A stretch of 64,000 nucleotides of DNA from Devosia sp. (GCF_017307495.1 NZ_JAFKHE010000030.1:24973-88972); one strand, 5' to 3'; positions 9,108 to 18,131 are shown, counted from the stretch's first letter. The notes: a model not told the origin generated them from the letters alone. Numbers and translations are program-made.

Positions 9108-10049
9108 CTACTTGTTCTTCCCGTTACCTTTGCCGCCGTGGTTGCCCTTGTTGTGGCCCTTTCCGGGGTTGCCGGTCTCGTAGTCGCCTTCCGACCCCTC
9201 GCCGCCATTGCCCCAGCCGTTGTTGCCCTTGCCCGGATGTTCCTCCCCGTTGCCCTGTGGGGGCGGAGGCGGCGGCGGGGGCGGGGGAGGAGGTGGTGGG
9301 GGCGGAGGAGGTGGGGGCGGAGGAACAACGTCGGCGAGCTTGCGCGGCGACTTGTCCTCGGCCGTCTTGATCGGGCTGGCGCACCGGGCCGGGCGATCGA
9401 CGCGGAACTCGCGCAGCAGGCGGGCTTGCGACTCTACATAGGGAAAGGCCGTGCTGGCGACCTTGAGCCGCTCCGCTTCCTTGCCGAGCAGCTTGGCCTG
9501 CCGGCGCGACATCAGCTGCGCGACTTCGCAGCGCTGGGTGAGTTCCACGCATTCGCCCACCGTCGGGCACAGGCGGACGCCGCCCTCGAACAGGATCACG
9601 CTGGTCTGGCCCGTGGCCCCATCCACGGTGAAGTCGAATTCGGTGCCGCGCACGCCCATGGTGCCGGTCGGCGTGGCGATCGAGTAGGCGCTCTTGTCAC
9701 CCTTGCCGGTGATGAAGCGGAACGTGCCGGCGAGCGCGTTGACCGCGAACTTCTGCGGCGTGCCGTCGTTGCGCATCAGGTAGCGTTCGATGACGAGGCT
9801 CGAGCCGCGCCCGATCACCAGGTGGGTCTGATCGGAAAAGATCACCTGGACTTCGCCGCTGGCGCCGGTGACGACGGTCTCGCCTTCGCGCAGATCGCTC
9901 CCGCGCAACAGCGTGACCCTGTCCGGGCCAAGCGTACCCGTCGCCTGCGGAGTGACATCCGCGACGGTTGCGAGCTGATCCTCGGCGAACGTCTCGCCGG
10001 CAAGAAGAGCACAGAGCACTACGGCGAGAGCCGAAAGACGCAGCCGCAC
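9108..10049 (-). CDS. exported FecR-domain protein with polyproline tract and Gly/Asn/Lys tail
   Basis: 313 residues from a GTG at 10049. A signal peptide is followed by a FecR domain (about residues 45-150): VVTGASGEVQVIFSDQTHLV, then IATPTGTMGVRGTEFDF. Such proteins usually occur in the periplasm or outside. The conserved half ends near residue 235. After it comes an uninterrupted run of 22 prolines (codons at 9258-9323), then a tail of Gly, Asn, Lys and His (residues about 260-313) with GKG/GNG motifs. There is no FecI sigma factor or TonB receptor nearby, so this is not an iron-signalling FecR. It converges with smpB. Substrate or partner unknown; the tail may bind polyanions. Confidence 0.85.
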   Translation of the reverse strand: MRLRLSALAVVLCALLAGETFAEDQLATVADVTPQATGTLGPDRVTLLRGSDLREGETVVTGASGEVQVIFSDQTHLVIGRGSSLVIERYLMRNDGTPQKFAVNALAGTFRFITGKGDKSAYSIATPTGTMGVRGTEFDFTVDGATGQTSVILFEGGVRLCPTVGECVELTQRCEVAQLMSRRQAKLLGKEAERLKVASTAFPYVESQARLLREFRVDRPARCASPIKTAEDKSPRKLADVVPPPPPPPPPPPPPPPPPPPPPPQGNGEEHPGKGNNGWGNGGEGSEGDYETGNPGKGHNKGNHGGKGNGKNK

Positions 10050-10153
10050 GATTTACCCCACGACCAAAAGTCCAGCGGGGCATTAACGCTCTGTTTACTG
10101 TCGATGGCAAGCAATTCGATGCCGAAGCGCGAGAAACGGCAGAAAAGTCCGAC

Positions 10154-10789
10154 CTAAGTCGCTATCAGGCGCGCCGCCCGGCCTACTACATCCTCGAACA
10201 TCGTCGTGGTCAGCACGCCGGTGTTGGTGTTGTACCGGGAGCAATGGTAGCTGTCGAAGAGCACGGTCCCGCTCGACAGGATGTGCTCGGCCCCGTGCGC
10301 GAACGGATAGGCGCTGCGCTTTTCCCCAAGGGCAGAGAGCAGCGAATCATGGGCGATGCGGCCGAGCGCCAGGAATGCGCGCGGCGTGTGCACCTCGATG
10401 CTTTCGGCGAGAAAGTCCCGGCAGGTCCTGATCTCTTCCGGGGTAGGCTTGTTCTGCGGCGGCACGCAACGCACGGCGTTGACGATCAGCACCCCGTCCA
10501 GCCTGAGCCCGTCATCGGGCCGTTGCTTGTAGTGCCCGCTGGCGAGGCCGAATTTGCCGAGCGTGGCGTAGAGCAGATCGCCCGCATAGTCGCCGGTGAA
10601 TGGACGGCCGGTGCGGTTCGCCCCCTTCAGCCCGGGCGCCAGGCCGACGATCATCAGTCCGGGGCGGTCGTCTCCCCAGTTGGGAACGGGAGCGTTGAAG
10701 AAGTCGGGGTAGGCGCGCCGGTTGTCATGGCGAAACGCCACGAGGCGTGGGCAGCGCGGGCAATCATGCGGCGGATTGGTCTGATGCAA
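10154..10789 (-). CDS. uracil-DNA glycosylase, family 5 (UdgB)-like, iron-sulfur type
   Basis: 211 residues. Removes uracil (and in family 5 also hypoxanthine and other lesions) from DNA to start base-excision repair. The N-terminal CPRCPRL, then AVRC and IRTC, supply the four cysteines expected for a [4Fe-4S] cluster. The active-site motif I reads GLAPGLKGANRTGRPFTGD, with GLAPG rather than the GEAPG of family 4, which is why I call family 5. The C-terminal motif reads HCSRYN. The start is a TTG at 10789 with no good ribosome-binding site; the frame is closed by a stop 8 codons upstream and no other start lies between. It begins 21 bases after the NYN gene, so translation may be coupled. Confidence 0.88.
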   Translation of the reverse strand: MHQTNPPHDCPRCPRLVAFRHDNRRAYPDFFNAPVPNWGDDRPGLMIVGLAPGLKGANRTGRPFTGDYAGDLLYATLGKFGLASGHYKQRPDDGLRLDGVLIVNAVRCVPPQNKPTPEEIRTCRDFLAESIEVHTPRAFLALGRIAHDSLLSALGEKRSAYPFAHGAEHILSSGTVLFDSYHCSRYNTNTGVLTTTMFEDVVGRAARLIAT

Positions 10790-10810
10790 GGCGAACCGGA
10801 GGGCAGGGAC

Positions 10811-11419
10811 TCAGCTGCCCTTAGGCTCCACGGTCGCCATCGGCCGGTCAACCGGGCGTTCGGTCCCATGCTGCGCGGTCCGGTCAATGGGCGGAACCCG
10901 GCCGACCGTCTTGGCGAGTTCGGCCACGTCGAGGAAGAAGTCCGCCTGCCGACGCAGTTCGTCCGAGATCATTGGGGTCGGCGTCGTCAGCGTCGATACC
11001 ACGGTGACGCGCTTGCCCTTCCGCTGCAGGGCCGCCACGAGGGCAGTGAAGTCCCCGTCGCCGGAAAAAAGCACAAGGTGGTCATAGTACTGGCTCATCT
11101 CCAGGGCATCGACGCACAGCTCGATGTCCATGTTTCCCTTGATCTTTCGCCGTCCCGCCGCGTCCGTGAACTCCTTGGCCGGCTTGGTGACGACGGTGAA
11201 GCCGTTATAGTCCAGCCAGTCGATCAGCGGCCGGATCGAGGAGTACTCCTGATCCTCGACGAGCGCAGTGTAGTAGTAGGCCCTCAGCAGGTACGACTTG
11301 GCCTGGAACTCGGCCAGCAGACGGCGGTAATCGATGTCGATGCCGACGGCCTTGCTCGTGGCGTACAGATTCGCGCCGTCGATGAACAGCACGACCTTTT
11401 CGCGCGGATCGATGGACAT
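10811..11419 (-). CDS. NYN-domain (LabA/DUF88-like) ribonuclease
   Basis: 202 residues from ATG with AGGAG 7 bases upstream. The NYN/PIN fold is clear: VLFIDGANLY with the first metal-binding Asp, GNMDIELCVDAL, and the second acidic cluster in LFSGDGDFTALV. NYN domains are metal-dependent RNases; targets here are unknown. C-terminal 30 residues are low-complexity and charged. Upstream of, and probably co-transcribed with, the uracil-DNA glycosylase gene. Diverges from rpoZ across a 343-base spacer. Confidence 0.88.
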   Translation of the reverse strand: MSIDPREKVVLFIDGANLYATSKAVGIDIDYRRLLAEFQAKSYLLRAYYYTALVEDQEYSSIRPLIDWLDYNGFTVVTKPAKEFTDAAGRRKIKGNMDIELCVDALEMSQYYDHLVLFSGDGDFTALVAALQRKGKRVTVVSTLTTPTPMISDELRRQADFFLDVAELAKTVGRVPPIDRTAQHGTERPVDRPMATVEPKGS

Positions 11420-11762
11420 GGGAATTCTCCTGACCGGGTCGGCCGGCCTCTCAGGCTGCCCGGCATAAAACGCATTGGCTCACGGCTATGTCTAAGGGCA
11501 GCCGATCAAGGGGCAATTTTACTCCCTAAGTTCGGAATACGCGCTTAATCGACGAAATTTGCAACCGGATTCGATCTGGAGGTCGTGCTCCGATTTGTGG
11601 GGGCTCGCGCAAGTAGCTGTCCCGGCGAGCCAAACGCCGATGGCGCGGCGTGCGGGCGGGCAACGGGAAACACGGCTTTGTGCCATCGGGCCGAAAAACT
11701 TGTACGATATGGCCCGCTCGTGTATGAGGGCCCCTTGATCCCACACCTACCTGGAGACGTAC
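11420..11762. other. 343-base divergent intergenic region between the NYN gene and rpoZ
   Basis: No credible protein gene. It must hold promoters for both sides. On the rpoZ side a TACGAT box lies at 11703-11708 with an imperfect -35 about 19 bases earlier; this is a weak call. The half nearest the NYN gene is less GC-rich (11500-11580). I see no riboswitch or tRNA-like fold. Confidence 0.4.
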
Positions 11763-12131
11763 GTGGCCCGCGTCACAGTCGAAGACTGCATTGAGAAGGT
11801 GAACAACCGTTTCGACCTCGTGCTGATGGCTGCCCACCGCGCCCGCATGATTTCGGCCGGTTCGCAGATCACCGTCAGCCGCGACAACGACAAGAATCCC
11901 GTCGTTGCGCTGCGCGAGATCGGCGATGGCACCATCTCCCCGGAAGACCTGCGCGAGGACCTGATCCACTCGATGCAGAAGTATGTCGAGGTCGACGAGC
12001 CCGAAAAGCACGCCGCCCCGCTGCTCGACGCCAACGCGGACGAGGACAGCGACACCTTTGACACGATCTCGGAAGACGAGCTGCTGCGCGGCATCGAGTC
12101 GCTCGCGCCGCCTGAGCGTCGCGACGATTGA
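11763..12131 (+). CDS. rpoZ: DNA-directed RNA polymerase omega subunit
   Basis: 122 residues starting at GTG with GGAG 7-8 bases upstream. Begins MARVTVEDCIEKVNNRFDLV, the standard omega N-terminus, with the core helices in residues 5-65 followed by an acidic tail typical of alphaproteobacteria. Omega stabilises the beta-prime subunit and forms part of the ppGpp-binding site on RNA polymerase. Next gene is rsh, whose product makes and destroys ppGpp, the usual order in this class. A strong terminator follows the stop. Confidence 0.97.
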   Translation: MARVTVEDCIEKVNNRFDLVLMAAHRARMISAGSQITVSRDNDKNPVVALREIGDGTISPEDLREDLIHSMQKYVEVDEPEKHAAPLLDANADEDSDTFDTISEDELLRGIESLAPPERRDD

Positions 12132-12161
12132 TCGTCGGCTGATCTCGCATATATAGTCTTG

Positions 12162-12194
12162 AGGCGTCGGGCGTTTCGCCCGGCGCCTTTTTTG
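12162..12194 (+). terminator. Rho-independent terminator after rpoZ
   Basis: A 12-bp stem (AGGCGTCGGGCG with CGCCCGGCGCCT, one G-U pair), a 3-base loop and a T6 run. Separates rpoZ from rsh. Confidence 0.88.
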
Positions 12195-12272
12195 TTTGCG
12201 TGATCGGCGCGTGTGATTGCGCGACCTGTAGACCAGCCACCAAGGCCGGGCCGCGTAGGAGTGCGGCACCCC

Positions 12273-14546
12273 ATGATGCGTCAGTATGAGCTCGTCGAGC
12301 GGGTGCAATCTTACAACCCGAATACCGACGAGGCGCTGCTCAACAAGGCCTATGTCTATGCCATGCAGAAGCATGGCACGCAGAAACGCGCCTCCGGCGA
12401 CCCGTATTTCGCTCATCCGCTCGAAGTCGCGGCGATCCTGACCGACCTCAAGCTCGACGATGCGTCGATTGCCGTGGCCTTGCTGCACGACACGATCGAG
12501 GACACCGACGCGACACGCGCCGAGATCGATCAGCTGTTCGGGCCCGAGATCGGCTCGATCGTCGACGGGCTCACCAAGATCGAGCGGCTGCAACTGGTGA
12601 CGCGCGAGGAGGCGCAGGCCGAGAACCTGCGCAAGCTCCTGCTCGCCATCTCGGCGGATGTGCGGGTGCTGCTGGTCAAGCTTGCCGACCGCCTGCACAA
12701 CATGCGCACCCTGGACTTCATGCGCGAGGACAAGCGCAAGCGCATCGCCAAGGAGACGATGGACATCTATGCGCCGCTCGCCGGACGCATGGGGATGCAG
12801 GGCATGCGACAGGAGCTGGAGGACCTCGCCTTCAAGCACCTTCAGCCCGAGCACTACAAGGCGATCACCAGCCGCCTCGATGAGATGAAGGCGGAGTTCG
12901 CCGACACCATCAACACCATCAAGGTCGAACTCACCGACCGGCTGAAGAGCGATGGGATCGAGGCGCGCGTCTCGGCCCGCGTCAAGTCGCCCTGGTCGAT
13001 CTACACCAAGATCGAGCGCAAGCAGATCGCGCTCGAACAGCTCTCCGACATGATCGGATTCCGGGTGATCGTGCCAACCGTGCCTGACTGCTACCGGGCC
13101 CTCGGGATCGTGCACACCAACTGGAAGGTCGTGCCCGGCCGCTTCAAGGACTATATCTCCGTCCCCAAGCACAACGACTATCGCTCAATCCACACCACCA
13201 TCGTCGGGGTGGGGCGGCAGCGCGCCGAACTGCAGATTCGAACCGAGGAGATGCACCGGGTCGCCGAACTCGGCATCGCGGCGCACGCGCTGTACAAGGA
13301 AGGCGCGACCGACATCCACAAGATCGAGAACGAATCCAAGGCCTTCGTCTGGTTGCGCTCGACCATCGAGCACCTGACGGCGGGTGCCTCGACCGAGGAT
13401 TTCCTCGAATACACCAAGCTCGAGCTGTTCCAGGACCAGGTGTTCTGCTTCACCCCGCGCGGCCGCCTTATCGCGCTGCCGCGCGGCGCCACGCCGATCG
13501 ACTTCGCCTACGCGCTGCACACCGACATCGGCGACACCGCGGTCGGGGCCAAGATCAACGGCCAGATCGTGCCGCTGGTGACGCAGCTGCGCTCCGGCGA
13601 CGAGATCGAGATCATCCGCGACCAGAACCACCTTCCGCCCAGCAACTGGGAAACCATCGCCGCCACCGGCAAGGCCCGCTCGGCCATCCGCCGCGCCGTT
13701 CGCCTGCAGCAGCAGCAGCGCGCCCAGGCGCTGGGCGAGCACGTGCTCTCCGTGCTGCTCGAGCGCGAAGGCATACTGCTCGACGACGGCGAGTTCAGGC
13801 AGTTGGCCGAAGGGCTCGGCCAGCCCGGCAAGAAGGAACTGCTCGTCGCGCTGGGCGAAGGCAAGATCAGCGGCGACGACCTCGACATGCAGGTGATGGA
13901 GGTCAAGGGCATCAAGCGTCGCCGCAAGAAGATCGACCTGCCGGTGCCCGACAAGGCCGAAGGCTGGTTCGCCCTGCGCTCGACCGAGCTGTTTCGATTC
14001 CGGGTGCCTGGCAACCCGCGCTCCGGGCCGCTGGCCAAGGCGGCGCTGGCGCAGCTCGACTTCAAGACGCGCGTCGACGTTTCGCCCGAAGGCGTCGTGC
14101 CGGGCGACCGTCTCGTCGGCATCATGGAACCGGATAAGTCGATCGTGATCTACCCGATCCACTCCGATGCGCTCTCCGAGCTGTACGACCGCGATGTGGC
14201 CTGGATCGACGTGCGCTGGGATATCGTGGGGCACGAGGACCGCGACTATCAGTGCGTCATCTCCATGCAGGCGCAGAACAAGCCCGGATCGCTGGCGCAG
14301 ATCTCGACGGTGATTGCGGCGTGCGAGGCCAACATCCATAATCTCGTGATGCGCATGGAATCGCCGGATTTCCACCGCTTCATCTTCCAGATCGAGGTCC
14401 GGGACCTGGCGCAGCTGACCGATGTGCTGAATTCACTCAAGCTCTCGGCCGGAATCTCGGACGTGCAGCGCGCGACGGTGGCCGAGGCGCGGGCGCTCGA
14501 CCGGATCGAATGGAATGCGCCCCAGCGGCAAGAGGAGCCTGCGTGA
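12273..14546 (+). CDS. rsh: bifunctional (p)ppGpp synthetase/hydrolase, RelA/SpoT family
   Basis: 757 residues from the first of two adjacent ATGs, with TAGGAG 11 bases upstream. Domains in order: HD hydrolase (about 45-200; ALLHDTIEDT and LADRLHNMRT), RelA synthetase (about 250-370; GRFKDYISVPKHNDYRSIHT), TGS (about 395-455; VFCFTPRGRL), a helical/conserved-Cys region, and a C-terminal ACT domain (about 680-750). The RFKD motif in the synthetase is the form seen in bifunctional enzymes rather than RelA-only ones. It sets the stringent response by making and degrading (p)ppGpp. The stop overlaps the pyrE start (GTGA). Confidence 0.96.
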   Translation: MMRQYELVERVQSYNPNTDEALLNKAYVYAMQKHGTQKRASGDPYFAHPLEVAAILTDLKLDDASIAVALLHDTIEDTDATRAEIDQLFGPEIGSIVDGLTKIERLQLVTREEAQAENLRKLLLAISADVRVLLVKLADRLHNMRTLDFMREDKRKRIAKETMDIYAPLAGRMGMQGMRQELEDLAFKHLQPEHYKAITSRLDEMKAEFADTINTIKVELTDRLKSDGIEARVSARVKSPWSIYTKIERKQIALEQLSDMIGFRVIVPTVPDCYRALGIVHTNWKVVPGRFKDYISVPKHNDYRSIHTTIVGVGRQRAELQIRTEEMHRVAELGIAAHALYKEGATDIHKIENESKAFVWLRSTIEHLTAGASTEDFLEYTKLELFQDQVFCFTPRGRLIALPRGATPIDFAYALHTDIGDTAVGAKINGQIVPLVTQLRSGDEIEIIRDQNHLPPSNWETIAATGKARSAIRRAVRLQQQQRAQALGEHVLSVLLEREGILLDDGEFRQLAEGLGQPGKKELLVALGEGKISGDDLDMQVMEVKGIKRRRKKIDLPVPDKAEGWFALRSTELFRFRVPGNPRSGPLAKAALAQLDFKTRVDVSPEGVVPGDRLVGIMEPDKSIVIYPIHSDALSELYDRDVAWIDVRWDIVGHEDRDYQCVISMQAQNKPGSLAQISTVIAACEANIHNLVMRMESPDFHRFIFQIEVRDLAQLTDVLNSLKLSAGISDVQRATVAEARALDRIEWNAPQRQEEPA

Positions 14547-15127
14547 CCACCCAAGAAGTCCTGGACCTGTTTCGCGAAAGCGGAGCGCTGCTCGAAGGCC
14601 ACTTCATCCTGTCCTCGGGCCTGCGCTCTCCGATCTTCCTGCAGAAGGCGCGGGTGTTCATGCATCCGGCCAAGGCGGAGAAGCTGTGCCGGGCGCTGGC
14701 CGAGAAAATCCGCGCGGCCGGCTACGGCGATGTCAGCCAGATCGTGTCGCCAGCCGTCGGCGGCATCATTCCGGGCTACGAGACGGCCCGGCACCTCGGC
14801 GTGCCGGCGATCTACACCGAGCGCGTCAATGGCGTGTTCGAGCTGCGGCGGGGGTTCGAACTCCAGCCCGGCGAGAAGGTGATCGTGGTCGAGGACATCG
14901 TCTCGACCGGCGTGTCCATCCGCGAATGCATCGAGGCGATCCGCCAGACCGGCGCCAATGTCGTCGCCGCCGCCTGCCTGATCGATCGCTCGGCTGGTGA
15001 GGCCGATGTCGGCGTGCCGTTGGTCTCGCTGGTGCAATACAAGGTCCCGGCCTATCCCGCCGACGCGCTGCCGCCGGAACTGGCGGCCATCCCGGCGATC
15101 AAGCCGGGCTCGAGGGGGCTCTCATGA
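14543..15127 (+). CDS. pyrE: orotate phosphoribosyltransferase
   Basis: 194 residues from GTG at 14543, which overlaps the rsh stop and has AGAGGAG 6 bases upstream; this beats an upstream in-frame ATG buried in rsh. Converts orotate and PRPP to OMP in pyrimidine synthesis. The PRPP-binding loop reads VIVVEDIVSTGVSI (about residues 112-125), and the flexible catalytic region is ELRRGFELQPGEKV. Overlap with both neighbours (GTGA and ATGA) implies translational coupling in a growth-linked operon. Confidence 0.97.
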   Translation: MTTQEVLDLFRESGALLEGHFILSSGLRSPIFLQKARVFMHPAKAEKLCRALAEKIRAAGYGDVSQIVSPAVGGIIPGYETARHLGVPAIYTERVNGVFELRRGFELQPGEKVIVVEDIVSTGVSIRECIEAIRQTGANVVAAACLIDRSAGEADVGVPLVSLVQYKVPAYPADALPPELAAIPAIKPGSRGLS

Positions 15128-15543
15128 TCATCGGGCTGGGTAACGATCTGTGCGATATCCGCCGCGTCGAGAAGACGCTGGCGCGCTACGGCGATCGGTT
15201 CACGCACCGGATCTTCACCGAGATCGAGCGCGCCAAGTCCGATCGGCGGGCCCAGCGCGCGGCCTCCTACGCCAAGCGTTTCGCGGCCAAGGAAGCCTGT
15301 TCCAAGGCGCTGGGGACCGGCCTTAGTTTCGGCGTTTATTGGCGCGACATGGGCGTCGTGAACCTCCCCTCGGGCAAGCCGACGATGAAGCTGACCAACG
15401 GCGCTGCCCGCGTGCTGGAGCGGCTTGTTCCGCCGGGGATGAAGCCTCATATCCACCTGACCATTACCGACGACGGCGGCATGGCGCAGGCATTCGTCAT
15501 CATCGAAGCGCTGCCGATTGACCAGGCGCCGGCGCTCCCGTAA
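15124..15543 (+). CDS. acpS: holo-[acyl-carrier-protein] synthase
   Basis: 139 residues, with ATGA overlap to pyrE. Transfers 4'-phosphopantetheine from CoA to the ACP serine. Motifs: IIGLGNDLCDIRRVEK with the Mg-binding Asp, and RFAAKEACSKALGTG with the catalytic Glu/Lys. In many relatives pdxJ precedes acpS; here pyrE does. lepB follows after 30 bases. Confidence 0.96.
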   Translation: MIIGLGNDLCDIRRVEKTLARYGDRFTHRIFTEIERAKSDRRAQRAASYAKRFAAKEACSKALGTGLSFGVYWRDMGVVNLPSGKPTMKLTNGAARVLERLVPPGMKPHIHLTITDDGGMAQAFVIIEALPIDQAPALP

Positions 15544-15573
15544 CCACTTGGCCCATTGGGCTAGAGGCAACCT

Positions 15574-16338
15574 ATGAGCCAGACCGTGTCGAAAGCCGAA
15601 ATCAAGGCCGGCAAGAAGAAGAACGAGCTGCTGGAAACGATCGTCGTGATCGTCGAGGCGCTGATCATCGCGCTGCTGTTCCGCACCTTCCTCTACCAGC
15701 CGTTCTCGATCCCCACCGCTTCGATGCAGCAGACACTGATGATCGGCGACTACTTCCTCGCCAACAAGTGGGCCTGGGGCTTCGGCAAGTATTCCTTCCC
15801 GATCGCGCTGCCCTTCAACGGTCGCATCCTGGGCAACACGCCGCAGCGCGGCGACGTCGCCGTGTTCCGAAACGAGATCACCAACGAAGACTACATCAAG
15901 CGTGTGATCGGGCTGCCGGGCGACCGTATCCAGGTGAAGGCGGGTCGGCTCTACATCAACGGCACCATGGTCGAGCGCCAGCTCGTCGGCACCGCCAAGG
16001 ACACCGACAGCTACATGACCACCGTCGATGTCAGCGTCTACACCGAGACGCTGCCGAACGGCGTCAAGCACACCATCCAGGAAATCTCCGACAACGAGGC
16101 CCTCGACAACACCGCCGAATACGTCGTGCCGTCGGGGCACTACTTCATGATGGGCGACAACCGCGACCGCTCGGCCGACAGCCGCGTTCTCGGGCAGGTT
16201 GGCTACGTCCCGTTCGACAATCTGATCGGCAAGGCCGAGGCGCGCTTCTTCTCGATCAAGGACAACCGGCCGCCATGGGCGCTGTGGGAGTGGCCGGCGA
16301 ACGTGCGCTGGGACCGCATGTTCCAGTTCGTGAACTGA
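15574..16338 (+). CDS. lepB: signal peptidase I
   Basis: 254 residues. Inner-membrane serine protease that cleaves signal peptides on the periplasmic side. One N-terminal membrane helix (about residues 18-38), then box B with the nucleophile Ser in PTASMQQTL, box D with the general-base Lys in YIKRVIGLPGDRI, and box E GDNRDRSADSR. Start 30 bases after acpS. Its stop overlaps the rnc ATG by one base (TGATG). Confidence 0.96.
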   Translation: MSQTVSKAEIKAGKKKNELLETIVVIVEALIIALLFRTFLYQPFSIPTASMQQTLMIGDYFLANKWAWGFGKYSFPIALPFNGRILGNTPQRGDVAVFRNEITNEDYIKRVIGLPGDRIQVKAGRLYINGTMVERQLVGTAKDTDSYMTTVDVSVYTETLPNGVKHTIQEISDNEALDNTAEYVVPSGHYFMMGDNRDRSADSRVLGQVGYVPFDNLIGKAEARFFSIKDNRPPWALWEWPANVRWDRMFQFVN

Positions 16339-17042
16339 TGGCAAAGGGGCGCGCGCACGAGAAGTTGCAGGCACGTCTGGGATATCGTTTTGCCGATCCC
16401 GACCTGCTCGATCATGCGCTCACCCATTCGAGTGCCGTTTCGCCAGGCAAGCGCATCGAGCGATCTTACCAGCGGCTGGAATTCCTCGGCGATCGCGTGC
16501 TCGGGCTCGTGGTCGCCGACATGCTCTATCGCCGCTTGCCCAAGGCAAACGAAGGTGAGCTCAGCCGCTCGCTCAACACGCTGGTGCGCAAGGAAACCTG
16601 TGCCGCGATCGCCCGTCAGCTCGACATCGGCTCGGAGCTCAATCTTGGCGAAAGCGAGGCGCGCACTGGCGGCGCCAACAAGGACGCGATCCTGGGCGAC
16701 GTCGCCGAGGCGGTGATCGGCGCCATCTTCATCGATGGGGGCCTTGGCCAAGCCTATGAAGTGGTCGAGCGCCTGTTCGGCGATCACCTCGACCAGGCCG
16801 GCACGGTACGGGCCGACCCCAAGACGACGCTGCAGGAATGGGCGCAGGGCAGGGGGCTCGAGCCGCCGGTCTATGCCGAAGTCGAGCGCACCGGCCCCGA
16901 TCACGCCCCCGAATTTACCATCGCCGTGCGGCTGGGCGAGTTCCCCGCCCTTACCGCCACCGGCCCCTCCAAGAAGCTCGCCGAGCACAAGGCCGCCGAG
17001 GCTTTCCTGATCCGCGAGAAGGTCTGGCGCGACACGATATGA
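16338..17042 (+). CDS. rnc: ribonuclease III
   Basis: 234 residues from ATG at 16338, sharing a base with the lepB stop. The open frame reaches far upstream into lepB, but only this start fits. The RNase III domain has the signature RLEFLGDRVLG (about 45-55) and the second acidic motif GDVAEAVIGAIFIDGG. The C-terminal dsRBD (about 158-230) ends GPSKKLAEHKAAEAFL. Processes rRNA precursors and double-stranded mRNA. Coupled to era by ATGA. Confidence 0.97.
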   Translation: MAKGRAHEKLQARLGYRFADPDLLDHALTHSSAVSPGKRIERSYQRLEFLGDRVLGLVVADMLYRRLPKANEGELSRSLNTLVRKETCAAIARQLDIGSELNLGESEARTGGANKDAILGDVAEAVIGAIFIDGGLGQAYEVVERLFGDHLDQAGTVRADPKTTLQEWAQGRGLEPPVYAEVERTGPDHAPEFTIAVRLGEFPALTATGPSKKLAEHKAAEAFLIREKVWRDTI

Positions 17043-17989
17043 CCGACAAGAACGAAATGCCCGAAGCGGGCGCGCTCCCGCTTCCCAATGAAAATACGCG
17101 CTGCGGCTTCGTTGCGCTGGTCGGCGCGCCGAATGCCGGCAAGTCGACGCTGCTCAACTCGCTGGTCGGCACCAAGGTGTCGATCGTCACGCACAAGGCG
17201 CAGACGACGCGCTCGATGATCCGCGGCGTCGTCACCGAGGGCGATAGCCAGATCGTCTTCATCGACACGCCCGGCATCTTCGCGCCCCGGCGCCGGCTCG
17301 ACCGCGCCATGGTGGAGGCCGCCTGGACCGGGGCCGGGGACGCCGACCTCGTTGCATTCATCGTTGACGCCGAGCGCGGCATCACGCCGGAGCTGGAACT
17401 GCTCGTCCAGGGGCTCGAAAACGTGACGCACCCCAAGGTGCTGGTGCTCAACAAGGTCGACCTGATCAAGCCGGAAAAGCTCTTCGCGCTGGCCGAGGGC
17501 CTCAACGCGCGACTGAAGTTCGAGAAGACCTTCATGATCTCGGCGCTCACCGGCAGCGGCGTGCAGGATTTCCTCAACTGGGCGCTGGAGCGCATCCCTC
17601 TCGGCCCCTGGCACTTCCCGGAGGACCAGCTCACCGACCTGACGTTGCAGATCACTGCAGCCGAAGTGACGCGCGAAAAACTGTTCCTGCGCGTGCATGA
17701 CGAGATCCCCTACAACGCCACGGTCGAGGGCGAGAAGTTTACCATCAACAAGGATGGCTCCTATCGTATCGACCAGGTGATCTACGTCACCCGCGACACG
17801 CACAAGAAGATCGTGCTGGGCGCCGGCGGCCAGACGATCAAGGCCATTGGGGCCGAGGCCCGCAAGGAGTTGATGGAGATTTTCGACGTGCCGGTGCACC
17901 TGTTCATCTTCGTCAAGGTCCGCGAGAAATGGGGCGACGACCCCGAACGCTACCGCGAGATGGGGCTGGAGTACCCGCACCAGAAGTGA
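17039..17989 (+). CDS. era: GTPase Era
   Basis: 316 residues. Essential GTPase that binds the 3' end of 16S rRNA during small-subunit assembly. G1 GAPNAGKSTLLN, G3 DTPG, G4 NKVD, and a C-terminal KH domain with GAGGQTIKAIGAEARKEL. Start overlaps the rnc stop (ATGA). Downstream a large palindromic repeat separates it from recO, which is often joined directly in relatives. Confidence 0.97.
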   Translation: MTDKNEMPEAGALPLPNENTRCGFVALVGAPNAGKSTLLNSLVGTKVSIVTHKAQTTRSMIRGVVTEGDSQIVFIDTPGIFAPRRRLDRAMVEAAWTGAGDADLVAFIVDAERGITPELELLVQGLENVTHPKVLVLNKVDLIKPEKLFALAEGLNARLKFEKTFMISALTGSGVQDFLNWALERIPLGPWHFPEDQLTDLTLQITAAEVTREKLFLRVHDEIPYNATVEGEKFTINKDGSYRIDQVIYVTRDTHKKIVLGAGGQTIKAIGAEARKELMEIFDVPVHLFIFVKVREKWGDDPERYREMGLEYPHQK

Positions 17990-18003
17990 GCCCGATTTCC
18001 GCC

Positions 18004-18131
18004 TCTTCCCCTCTCCCCTTGAGGGAGAGGGTGCCCCGCGAAGCGGGGCGGGTGAGGGGCCGGATATCGCACCTTCCCCTCACCCGTCTCGGCTTCGCCG
18101 AGCCACCCTCTCCCTCAAGGGGAGAGGGAAG
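18004..18131. repeat. compound palindromic repeat between era and recO (family copy 1)
   Basis: The outer arms are a roughly 28-base inverted repeat, CTTCCCCTCTCCCCTTGAGG at the left and its near-perfect reverse complement at the right end. Each arm is itself a small hairpin (CCCTTGAGGG). Inside are two further hairpins (CCCCGCGAAGCGGGG and CTCGGCTTCGCCGAG) and GGTGAGGGG pairing with CCCCTCACC. The whole stretch could fold into one long branched stem. This is a REP/BIME-like element of a kind common in Rhizobiales. Related pieces occur near 24340, 29707 and 63579. Confidence 0.88.

Noticed and set aside
9257..9330. Assembly error in a poly-G stretch
   Set aside because: The repeat keeps the reading frame across 22 codons with varied third bases (GGA, GGT, GGC, GGG on the opposite strand), so it is not a simple homopolymer error, though exact length may vary.
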